DNA from: Anaerolineaceae bacterium UBA6105
GTDB taxonomy: Bacteria > Chloroflexota > Anaerolineae > Anaerolineales > Anaerolineaceae
Assembly: GCA_002423495.1 (NCBI GenBank)
Contig: DIWN01000037.1
Span: 23,457 to 44,779, forward strand
Direction: 5' to 3'
Length of the DNA stretch: 21,323 bases
Shown here: piece by piece, positions 1-5,893 of the stretch
Numbering within the stretch: position 1 is the stretch's first letter
Layout: the number at the start of each line of letters is the position of its first letter
The notes under the pieces: model-generated
Told to the model about the DNA's origin: nothing
Seen by the model: only the letters and a program-made list of their open reading frames with translations
Database searches by the model: none
Position numbers and translations under genes: made by a program

Positions 1-815
1 GCGGAACAAATGATGTCCGAAAGCGGCCAAAATAAGGCGTGCATCCAGTTGAATTTTCTGCCCAGGCGGAACTTTTCGGCATTTTCCTTGTCGAACTTCT
101 CGATCTCATAATCCTGCCGCGCAAAAGCCTTCACCACGCGCACGCCTGACAGATTTTCTTGCAGGTCCGTGGTCAAAACCGCGCCTTGCTCCTGGTAGGC
201 CTCGTAGGCCTTCGAAAGGCGTTTGAAGAAGACGATCGATATTGCCAGCACAATCGGAATGATGATGATCGAGAACAATGCCAGGCGCATATTGATGCGC
301 GCAATGGCTGTGAATGAGATGATGAAGATCATGACAATGCGCCCCACACCAATCGCCTGTTCAGCGAAGAATCGGCGCAAGGTGTCCACATCGGAAGTGG
401 CGCGTTCCAGCAGGTCGCCCGTCTTTGACTCGGAGTGATAGCTGTATGAAAGCCGCTGGATGTGATCGAAGAGGTAATCGCGCAGGCGGCGGGTGGAATT
501 TTCGGCGGAGAAGTTTGCCATCCAGCTGCTCATAAAACTCGAGAGTGCTTGCAGGGCAATCAACGCACCAAAGGTCAATGCCGAAAGGGTCAGCTCCCGC
601 CCCATAAGCCCTTCGTTCAACATGCGGTCGATGAAGGTGCCCAGGAAGACGTACATACCCGTGCGGGCAAAAGCCGCCAGGGCGAGGAAAATCGTCGAGA
701 CGAAATAATGAAAATGATAACCGCGCATTAAATGCCACAGGCTCAGCAGCTTATTTTTGCTGCCAAGCACCCTGGGCATATCCAGCGGGATATAGGGTTC
801 TTTTTGCTTGCTCAC
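1..815 (-). CDS. ABC exporter, N-terminal transmembrane domain (partial)
   Basis: This is the first ~271 codons of an ABC transporter half-exporter; the rest, including the ATPase domain, lies beyond the left edge. Read on the minus strand from a GTG at 815, preceded by GGAG five bases upstream. The protein begins with a short cytosolic stretch, then hydrophobic segments near residues 35-62 and 75-95. Next comes the hallmark exporter segment near residues 116-150 (FDHIQRLSYSYHSES, then GDLLERATSDVD), two more membrane stretches at about 155-172 and 178-198, and the coupling-helix region near 217-245 (LQENLSGVRVVKAFARQ). This is the type-I exporter fold, which moves lipids, peptides or drugs outward. 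The substrate cannot be told. Exporters of this kind often act as heterodimers with a neighbouring half-transporter, which would be off-window. An internal ATG at codon 13 is a possible but less likely start. Confidence 0.88.
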   Translation of the reverse strand, partial: MSKQKEPYIPLDMPRVLGSKNKLLSLWHLMRGYHFHYFVSTIFLALAAFARTGMYVFLGTFIDRMLNEGLMGRELTLSALTFGALIALQALSSFMSSWMANFSAENSTRRLRDYLFDHIQRLSYSYHSESKTGDLLERATSDVDTLRRFFAEQAIGVGRIVMIFIISFTAIARINMRLALFSIIIIPIVLAISIVFFKRLSKAYEAYQEQGAVLTTDLQENLSGVRVVKAFARQDYEIEKFDKENAEKFRLGRKFNWMHALFWPLSDIICS

Positions 816-869
816 TCTTGCTCCAATGCAGCCAAAACCTGGCTTTCGTTTTGCACCGCCAAACAAAAA

Positions 870-898
870 AGTATAAACCCCCGAATGTGTTGAGTCAA
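870..898 (-). promoter_or_regulatory. Sigma-70-type promoter for the ABC exporter
   Basis: On the minus strand TTGACT (893-898) is followed after exactly 17 bases by TATACT (870-875), about 55 bases upstream of the GTG start. It is the best promoter match in the window and shows that the exporter can be transcribed independently of the upstream hydrolase. Confidence 0.65.
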
Positions 899-938
899 AG
901 GTTTTTTACATTAATGCCGATTTATGTTGCTAAAACCT

Positions 939-953
939 CGGATTTATCATCCG
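939..953 (-). terminator. Weak hairpin after the hydrolase gene
   Basis: Five-base inverted arms (CGGAT / ATCCG, five-base loop) lie just past the hydrolase stop. On the minus strand they are followed by AGGTTTT. The stem is short and the T run brief, so this may be only a weak terminator ahead of the exporter promoter. Confidence 0.25.
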
Positions 954-961
954 TGAACAGA

Positions 962-1711
962 TTATCCGTTCATTTTTTCTGTCAAATAGCTGAGCGTGTG
1001 CTCGAGGACTTTCTCTTGTTCGTTTGCCAGCAGGATCACATGCGGCGACTCTTTCAGGATAACCAGCTCGAGTTCTTTGGAACCAAGCTTTCTTTTCATG
1101 AGATCACTGGCAGCCAACTTAACCGTGGCATCTTTCTCACTGAAAAATGCCAGCGTGGGTTGCTTTACCATGCCAAGTACTTTGCGAGTTTCTTTTTGCA
1201 GTTTTAGCAGCTCCACCGCACCTTTGAGCGGATAGACGTTATAACCCTTCCAAAGGAAATCGTCTTTTCTGGGTTTCTTGGTGAGATACTTCATGAAGTA
1301 CTGCAGCATATAAGCTGCACTCATCTTATTTACATACAAGGCTGGAGCGTAGAGCATCAGATTCTTGATGTCTGGATTTTTAGCAGCCAGCAGCAGGCAG
1401 AGCAAACCGCCCATTGATTCCCCTGCAACCCATACTTCCTCGCATTGTTCAGTTAATCTCAGGTATTCGCTTTCAGCGGTCTGTAACCAATCCTGCCAGC
1501 GGACCTTGTTCAGGTCATCCGGGTGGGTGCCATGCCCGGGTAATAAGGGCGCGCTCACGGTGTGACCGGCAGCGTGTAAACGCTCGCCCAAAGGGCGTAC
1601 TTCGGTGGTCGTGGCAGTGAAGCCATGCAGTAACAGAAAACCGGTCTTTCCACCTTGATAGGCAAAAGACGAGCCATCCAATTCGGGGTGAATCATATAA
1701 TTTTCAGCCAT
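962..1711 (-). CDS. Alpha/beta hydrolase (carboxylesterase / monoacylglycerol-lipase type)
   Basis: A 249-residue serine hydrolase, the usual length for thermostable-carboxylesterase (Est30) or monoglyceride-lipase relatives. The oxyanion region is LLLHGFTATTTE (27-38). The nucleophile elbow is GESMGG with Ser99. The probable catalytic Asp is D194 in FFSEKDATV and the His is H224 in ESPHV, so the triad looks complete. There is no signal peptide, so it should act in the cytosol, probably on short- or medium-chain esters; the natural substrate is unknown. The ATG at 1711 follows GGAGGG at good spacing. The gene lies upstream of the exporter on the same strand with a 146-bp gap holding a separate promoter, so a shared operon is possible but not required. 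Confidence 0.88.
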   Translation of the reverse strand: MAENYMIHPELDGSSFAYQGGKTGFLLLHGFTATTTEVRPLGERLHAAGHTVSAPLLPGHGTHPDDLNKVRWQDWLQTAESEYLRLTEQCEEVWVAGESMGGLLCLLLAAKNPDIKNLMLYAPALYVNKMSAAYMLQYFMKYLTKKPRKDDFLWKGYNVYPLKGAVELLKLQKETRKVLGMVKQPTLAFFSEKDATVKLAASDLMKRKLGSKELELVILKESPHVILLANEQEKVLEHTLSYLTEKMNG

Positions 1712-1825
1712 ATGCCCTCCGAGCCAATTGTATCAAATTCTCCATGGAAATTGCTCAAAGATTGCATTTGGTAATGTATTTTGGATTTCATAAAGATAGT
1801 TCATAATTGGTTGCCTATAGTTTGT

Positions 1826-1854
1826 AGGTCAGATTCAATTGAAGAACCTGACCT
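1826..1854. repeat. REP-like hairpin, AGGTCAGGTTC family
   Basis: Arms AGGTCAGATTC (1826-1836) and GAACCTGACCT (1844-1854) pair with one mismatch around a seven-base loop, preceded by GT to give the 5' GTAG signature. Related palindromes with the same arm sequence occur at 2473-2528 and 2577-2605. Confidence 0.6.
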
Positions 1855-2050
1855 TGTATCTTTAGGGTGATCGAAATTGACCGGGTAGGGTGGGTTGGCG
1901 TCACAAAGCATGTGCAGGAAGGCACCGGCTTATAGCCTTCCCACCGCCTCGGACCTTGTATCTTTAGGGTGATCGAAATTAAACGGGTAGGGTGGGTTGG
2001 CGTCACAAAGCATTTGAAGGAAGGCACTAGCTTATAGCCTACCCACCGCA
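1851..2050. repeat. 102-bp tandem duplication containing GTAGGGTGGGTTGG motifs
   Basis: Two successive units start at 1851 and 1953, a period of 102 bp, both opening with ACCTTGTATCTTTAGGGTGA. They differ by scattered substitutions. Each unit carries GGGTAGGGTGGGTTGGCGTC and ends with a CCCACCGC block. The reverse complement of the GTAGGGTGGGTTGG part recurs at about 2143-2162. The duplication produces an open frame on the minus strand, but its translation is simply the repeat read twice. Confidence 0.75.
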
Positions 2051-2102
2051 GCAAAAGCATGTTGATTCACCAATTTTATTCGTAAGGAGGATTGCTGTTT
2101 TT

Positions 2103-2158
2103 GGTGGGTTGGCTATTTTGATGTTAGGCAGAGCAAGATACTATGACGCCAACCCACC
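2103..2158. repeat. Inverted repeat with GGTGGGTTGGC arms
   Basis: Eleven-base perfect arms, GGTGGGTTGGC (2103-2113) and its complement (2148-2158), enclose 34 bases. The right arm extends through CCTACC, matching the inverse of the motif in the upstream tandem units. Confidence 0.55.
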
Positions 2159-2258
2159 CTACCAGGGCAGAATTGTGGTCATCGTGAACGATGTGATGGA
2201 CGAACGTCTTTGTGCCCTCAATTCGCCCTACAAATGCACTTGGTTCAATTAATTCAAT

Positions 2259-2324
2259 GTCGGAGTGAGACTGCATCACACCCACGCCAGATTGCCATTA
2301 TTAGGCAGTCTCATTCCGACCTAC
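2259..2324. repeat. 66-bp palindromic element, copy 1
   Basis: Begins GTCGGAGTGAGACTGC and ends GCAGTCTCATTCCGAC followed by CTAC; the ends are imperfect inverted repeats. It is nearly identical to the copy at 2625-2690 and shares both ends with the copy at 2394-2459. Read from the minus strand it opens with GTAG, as REP-type elements do. Confidence 0.75.
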
Positions 2325-2346
2325 TAACCTGCCACAAACATTAATC

Positions 2347-2381
2347 GTAGGGCGGAATGCGCCGTATTTGCGCACTCCGCC
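2347..2381. repeat. REP-like hairpin, GTAGGGCGGAATGCG type
   Basis: GTAG is followed by arms GGCGGAATGCG (2351-2361) and CGCACTCCGCC (2371-2381), which pair with one mismatch around nine bases. It has the same 5' GTAG-plus-palindrome layout as its neighbours but a different stem sequence. Confidence 0.55.
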
Positions 2382-2393
2382 GATAGGGTGATT

Positions 2394-2459
2394 GTCGGAG
2401 TAGGCCTGCGCAAGGTTATTATTATTCCAGCGTTAAATGGCAGTCTCATTCCGACCTAC
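2394..2459. repeat. 66-bp palindromic element, copy 2 (diverged centre)
   Basis: Same ends as copies 1 and 3 (GTCGGAGT at the left, GCAGTCTCATTCCGACCTAC at the right) and exactly the same 66-bp length. The central ~25 bp differ, so the termini and length are the conserved parts. Confidence 0.65.
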
Positions 2460-2472
2460 AACAGAGAAACGC

Positions 2473-2528
2473 GTAGGTCAGGTTCTTCAGCCTGCCCTGG
2501 AGCTCTTTTCTCCAGGGTGAAACCTGAC
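2473..2528. repeat. REP-like double hairpin, GTAGGTCAGGTT type
   Basis: GTAG precedes the outer arms GTCAGGTT (2477-2484) / AACCTGAC (2521-2528). Nested inside are CCCTGGAG (2495-2502) / CTCCAGGG (2510-2517), so the element can fold as a stem with an inner stem. Confidence 0.6.
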
Positions 2529-2576
2529 GTCACGAACGATGACTGATAAAATCCTCAACAAAGGTAGGCTTCTGAT

Positions 2577-2605
2577 GTCAGGTTGAAAAGCGCAACCTGA
2601 CCTAC
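2577..2605. repeat. REP-like hairpin, GTCAGGTTG arms ending CCTAC
   Basis: Perfect nine-base arms GTCAGGTTG (2577-2585) / CAACCTGAC (2593-2601) are followed by CTAC, so on the minus strand it reads GTAG plus palindrome. Confidence 0.6.
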
Positions 2606-2624
2606 ATCTAATAAGTGAATTATT

Positions 2625-2690
2625 GTCGGAGTGAGCCTGCGTCACACCCACGCCAGATTGCCATTATTAGGCAGTCTCATTCCGACCTAC
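2625..2690. repeat. 66-bp palindromic element, copy 3
   Basis: Matches copy 1 over its full 66 bp with only a few differences (for example GAGCCTGCGTCAC instead of GAGACTGCATCAC). It directly abuts the T-run of the terminator at 2691-2718. Confidence 0.75.
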
Positions 2691-2718
2691 AAAAAAAGGC
2701 GACCTGCAACGGTCGCCT
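2691..2718 (-). terminator. Rho-independent terminator of the LamG-like lipoprotein gene
   Basis: A perfect eight-base stem AGGCGACC / GGTCGCCT (2697-2704 and 2711-2718) with a six-base loop is followed on the minus strand by a run of seven T. It lies about 20 bp past the stop at 2738. Confidence 0.85.
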
Positions 2719-2737
2719 TCATAACAATTTAAAACGC

Positions 2738-3634
2738 TTACTGTTCCCAGAACTCCAGCTTATCCACACTGGTCTTGAAATTTACCGTCCCGGCGGACAT
2801 GGAGATAAAACCGAAGGTTCCGGGATCGGGCAGGCGATCATCTGTTGCAGATCCCACCTTTATGCCGTTGATGAAGAATTCAAATTGATCACCCTTCGCC
2901 AGGATACCAATCCGATTGGCTTCGTTGGCCGGTTTGAGAGCGTCGCTGCTCTGATAATCGACAATATTGATGATCTGATTGTTCTTCGTGTAAAAGCTGA
3001 AGCCCCATGTGCCATCGCAGGTGACGCCCATGTAGTAAAACTCCTGAGACTCGTCCCAACGGAACACCAGTCCAAAGCGATCCTGCCCGCTGCAGTTGGG
3101 ACGGGTAATAGTTGTCTCAAAATACGCATCTTTCACTTTCGGATAGGTGGTGTACCAGCTGCTCCAGTAGGGTGTGCCCTTTGAGAAGGCGTGCAATTGC
3201 CCACCGGAAACAGTTATCATGAACCAATCGTCTTCATAAGGCCAGCCGCCAGCAGCAGAAAAATCTTCGAGGAAATCCGGCTCACCAAGCTGTGCCACGG
3301 GGTCACCATTTACCGGCTCAGGGGTGGCAGTGGGGGCTGTGGTGGGAGTTGCCGTTGGCTCCGGTGTATCGGTGGCGGTTGGTTGCGGCTCCGGCGTCGG
3401 CTCGACAGCCTCTGTTTCAGTTGGTTCCGGAACAATCTCTGTGGTTGGCTCCTCAGTTTCTGCAGGAATTTGTATTTCACTGGTAGGCACAGGCAGCAGG
3501 GTGGTTTCTGGAGCGTTGGTCAGGATCAACGCAACATTCGTCTGGACGATCTCTTCGCTTGTTAACTCAGTTGTGGGATAATTGCATGCAGAAAGCATTA
3601 TGCAAATCAGGAGAAGAGGAATTATCTTTTTCAT
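2738..3634 (-). CDS. Lipoprotein with Thr/Pro/Glu linker and LamG-like beta-sandwich domain
   Basis: A 298-residue exported lipoprotein. The ATG at 3634 is chosen because GGAAG lies six bases upstream; a GTG at 3649 would add five residues but has no comparable ribosome site. The lipobox is LSAC after a short hydrophobic helix (residues 3-17), so the protein should be anchored outside the cytoplasmic membrane. Residues about 40-110 are a low-complexity linker rich in T, P and E (repeats such as EPTATPTTAPTATPEP). The remaining ~180 residues (from FLEDFS to the end) look like a concanavalin/LamG or DUF1080-type jelly roll: YFETTITRP, FGLVFRWD, and a late FFINGIKVG strand pair. Such domains usually bind or process carbohydrate, but no catalytic residues could be assigned. 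It appears monocistronic, with a canonical terminator, and is divergent from the PLP enzyme gene. Confidence 0.8.
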   Translation of the reverse strand: MKKIIPLLLICIMLSACNYPTTELTSEEIVQTNVALILTNAPETTLLPVPTSEIQIPAETEEPTTEIVPEPTETEAVEPTPEPQPTATDTPEPTATPTTAPTATPEPVNGDPVAQLGEPDFLEDFSAAGGWPYEDDWFMITVSGGQLHAFSKGTPYWSSWYTTYPKVKDAYFETTITRPNCSGQDRFGLVFRWDESQEFYYMGVTCDGTWGFSFYTKNNQIINIVDYQSSDALKPANEANRIGILAKGDQFEFFINGIKVGSATDDRLPDPGTFGFISMSAGTVNFKTSVDKLEFWEQ

Positions 3635-3714
3635 TGTCACTTCCTTCACTTTTTCTTGGCTTTAGCAGTTGCAATAATTAGTCCAAAAAACCGGTCAAGC
3701 CATGTTAACACATC

Positions 3715-3743
3715 TTAACATTATTTCTTGACCAGGTTATTAT
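3715..3743 (+). promoter_or_regulatory. Putative promoter of the PLP enzyme gene
   Basis: TTAACA (3715-3720), 17 bases, TATTAT (3738-3743), about 60 bp upstream of the ATG at 3804. An overlapping TATAAT (3741-3746) would need a 20-base spacer. TTAACA is itself duplicated at 3705-3720. Confidence 0.45.
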
Positions 3744-3803
3744 AATGAAACGAACCGAATTTGGTTTTTGAGCGTTAATCAACAAGAGCAGAAAAGGAAT
3801 CAT

Positions 3804-4982
3804 ATGGATATATTTAACAAATGTCACAGTTTTGGGGATGCAGCAGTCCTCCGCGAAGCCGGCACTTACCCCTACTTCATCCCATTGGATCGCAGCGAAG
3901 GAACTGAAGTCATCTATGAAGGCCGCCGTATCATCATGTGCGGCTCTAATAACTACCTGGGGCTTACCACCCATCCAAAAGTGCGCGAAGCCGCCAAAAA
4001 TGCCATCGACCTCTACGGCACGAGCTGCACCGGTTCGCGTTTCCTGAATGGCAACATGACCATCATCGAAGATCTCGAGCGAGAGTTGGCTGAGTGGGTT
4101 GGCAAGGAAGCCGCCCTGGTTTTCTCGACCGGCATGCAAGTCAACCTCGGCACGATCAGTTCTCTGATCGGCAAAGAAGACGTGGTTATCCTGGACAAGG
4201 AAGATCACGCCAGCATCGTCGACGGAGCCCGTTTGGGTATGGGTAAAATCGAACGCTTCCGTCACAACGACGTCGGGCATCTCGAGCGCGTGCTCAAAAA
4301 CCTGCCTGACGAGGTTGGCAAACTGCTGGTTGTGGACGGGCTCTTTAGCATGGAAGGCGATATTGCTCCACTGCCTGAGATCATTCCCCTGTGCCAAAAA
4401 TATGGCGTGCGCCTGATGGTGGATGACGCCCATGCCATGGGTATTCTCGGCGAGGGTCATGGCACATCCGCGCATTTTGGCGTGACCGACCAGGTGGACC
4501 TGATCATGTCCACCTTTAGCAAGTCTTTTGCCTCGATCGGTGGCTTTGTGGCTGGCGACTTCCCCGTCATTGACTACATCAAGCACCACGCCCGCAGCCT
4601 GATCTTCAGCGCCAGCATCCCACCCGCCAACACCGCCACCGTCCTGGCCGCACTGCAGGTCATGCACGAGGAGCCTGAGATGTTTGCCAAGCTCAAAGCC
4701 AATGGCGACTTCATGCGCGAAGGATTCAAGTCGCTTGGGTTTGACACCGGTAATTCCGTGACCCCCATCATCCCGATCATCATTGGCGATAATGACCGCA
4801 CCTTCAAGATGTGGCGCGACCTGTTTGATGAGGGCGTGTTTGTGAACCCCGTGATTGCCCCAGCTACCGCCCCTGGGCGCCAGCTGCTGCGCACCAGCTA
4901 TATGGCAACCCACACCCGCCCGCAGCTGGAACGCGTGTTGGAGGTCTTCGCCAAGGTCGGTCGGGCGAACGGAATAATTTAA
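3804..4982 (+). CDS. PLP-dependent alpha-oxoamine synthase, serine palmitoyltransferase-like
   Basis: A 392-residue fold-type-I PLP enzyme of the family that condenses an amino acid with an acyl-CoA (serine palmitoyltransferase, 2-amino-3-ketobutyrate CoA ligase, 8-amino-7-oxononanoate synthase). The ATG at 3804 has AAAGGAA upstream; an in-frame TTG at 3768 has no such support. Visible residues are GSNNYLGL (47-54), GSRFLNG (77-83), the PLP-stacking His135 in DHASIVDG, the Asp/His pair in DDAHAMG (D208, H210) and the Schiff-base Lys240 in TFSKSFAS. The segments YPYF (22-25), TFSKSFASIGGF and FDEGVFVNPVIAPATAP with MATHT resemble bacterial serine palmitoyltransferases as I recall them, more than Kbl or BioF. 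The likely product is therefore a long-chain base for sphingolipid. This is family resemblance only; substrate is not proven. Its 3' 123 bp are matched by a degenerate copy at 19622-19744. Confidence 0.85.
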   Translation: MDIFNKCHSFGDAAVLREAGTYPYFIPLDRSEGTEVIYEGRRIIMCGSNNYLGLTTHPKVREAAKNAIDLYGTSCTGSRFLNGNMTIIEDLERELAEWVGKEAALVFSTGMQVNLGTISSLIGKEDVVILDKEDHASIVDGARLGMGKIERFRHNDVGHLERVLKNLPDEVGKLLVVDGLFSMEGDIAPLPEIIPLCQKYGVRLMVDDAHAMGILGEGHGTSAHFGVTDQVDLIMSTFSKSFASIGGFVAGDFPVIDYIKHHARSLIFSASIPPANTATVLAALQVMHEEPEMFAKLKANGDFMREGFKSLGFDTGNSVTPIIPIIIGDNDRTFKMWRDLFDEGVFVNPVIAPATAPGRQLLRTSYMATHTRPQLERVLEVFAKVGRANGII

Positions 4983-5011
4983 TCTCAGTAAGTTTCTCTG
5001 GCTTCTATTTG

Positions 5012-5060
5012 GGAGGAGGGTTGAGTGGGATCTTTACAAGATCTTGTTTAACCCTCTTCC
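5012..5060 (+). terminator. Possible terminator after the PLP enzyme gene
   Basis: Arms GGAGGAGGGTT (actual 5' arm at 5012-5022, one mismatch) and AACCCTCTTCC (5050-5060) enclose 27 bases. TTATTT follows rather than a clean T run. The position, 30 bp past the stop and between convergent genes, fits termination. Confidence 0.4.
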
Positions 5061-5096
5061 TTATTTAAGAAAAGCCTGCCAGATAAGATGAAATCT

Positions 5097-5795
5097 TCAT
5101 GGAACAAGCGGCACCAGCGGGATTTGCGCGGCATAGAGCGTCCAGGAATGGTAGCCTGAGCCTTCACCAAATGGGCGCATAACGGTGTAACCCTCGCTGC
5201 TGTCCACCAGGTAAAAGACTTCACCCGCACCATCCGCGCCTTCGTGAGTGAAGGAGCCGGGTCCGGGCGAACTGAAAGCGATGACGTCATCATCACAGGT
5301 CATGGAACCATTGGCAGATTGCCAGGTCTCGATGATCGTCAGGTATACAACCCCATCGTTGCAGGTGCCGCTGGCAGAAACTTGCATAATGCCCGCCATC
5401 GTTACGCTGCAGGACCCCATGACGCCCATCATTTCATAATCCAGGCTGGGATTGCCAACGCTGCTCAAGGCAACATTGCCGTCCGCATCCGCTCCTCCGG
5501 CAACGAGAGTAAGATAGCCCTCTCTTAGAATATGGGTCAGGTTTACATCCGGCTGCTCGATGGTCACAGCATGATCAAAGCCCAACACCAGGCTCTCCCC
5601 GTTTGTTGGGCAGCTTAAGAAAGACATTTCATCCTGCGGCTCCTCCTCCTGCTCTGGTGGTTCAGTCGGATTTACCTGGTTTTGCGGAAGCTCTGGTTCT
5701 GGCGCGTCGTCAGGAGGTGCAGCGGAGGATTTACAGCCAGCCAGCGAAAGAGACAATATCAAAATACTAACTATTAGAATTTTGTGGAAAGGCAT
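5097..5795 (-). CDS. Secreted lipoprotein of unknown function, PLVPLVP tail
   Basis: A 232-residue lipoprotein; I do not recognise a named domain. The ATG at 5795 is preceded by AAAGGAGG eight bases upstream; the GTG two codons earlier is too close to that site. The signal sequence (HKILIVSILILSLSLAGC) ends in the lipobox LAGC. A short acidic Pro-rich spacer follows (DDAPEPELPQNQVNPTEPPEQEEEP, at about 25-55), then a ~170-residue domain likely to be beta-rich. It has four Cys after the lipid Cys, in SFLSC, GSCSV, GTCND and MTCDD, which could form two disulfides outside the cell. The C-terminus reads AAQIPLVPLVP, faintly like the LPL tails of nearby surface proteins but without the final Arg. 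A terminator lies between it and the upstream large surface-protein gene, so it probably has its own promoter. Confidence 0.7.
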   Translation of the reverse strand: MPFHKILIVSILILSLSLAGCKSSAAPPDDAPEPELPQNQVNPTEPPEQEEEPQDEMSFLSCPTNGESLVLGFDHAVTIEQPDVNLTHILREGYLTLVAGGADADGNVALSSVGNPSLDYEMMGVMGSCSVTMAGIMQVSASGTCNDGVVYLTIIETWQSANGSMTCDDDVIAFSSPGPGSFTHEGADGAGEVFYLVDSSEGYTVMRPFGEGSGYHSWTLYAAQIPLVPLVP

Positions 5796-5848
5796 GGGCA
5801 CATCCTCCTTTGGGATTAAATTGAGTGATTGTGTTTATAACTATTGTA

Positions 5849-5882
5849 CAAAAAAGCGGGTTGATTTCAAAACCAACCCGCT
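5849..5882 (-). terminator. Rho-independent terminator of the large surface-protein gene
   Basis: A nine-base perfect stem AGCGGGTTG / CAACCCGCT (5855-5863 and 5874-5882) is followed on the minus strand by a T run, 11 bp past the stop at 5894. Confidence 0.85.
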
Positions 5883-5893
5883 AATCATTAACC

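Noticed and set aside
1815..2060. 81-codon open frame on the minus strand in the intergenic field
   Set aside because: Its translation is the 102-bp DNA repeat read twice (PTHPTR-SISITLKIQG), with no ribosome site; it is explained by the repeat.
3705..4913. 402-codon open frame antisense to the PLP enzyme gene
   Set aside because: The plus-strand frame encodes a full, motif-complete PLP enzyme; the antisense translation has no recognisable domain and arises from GC-rich codon structure.
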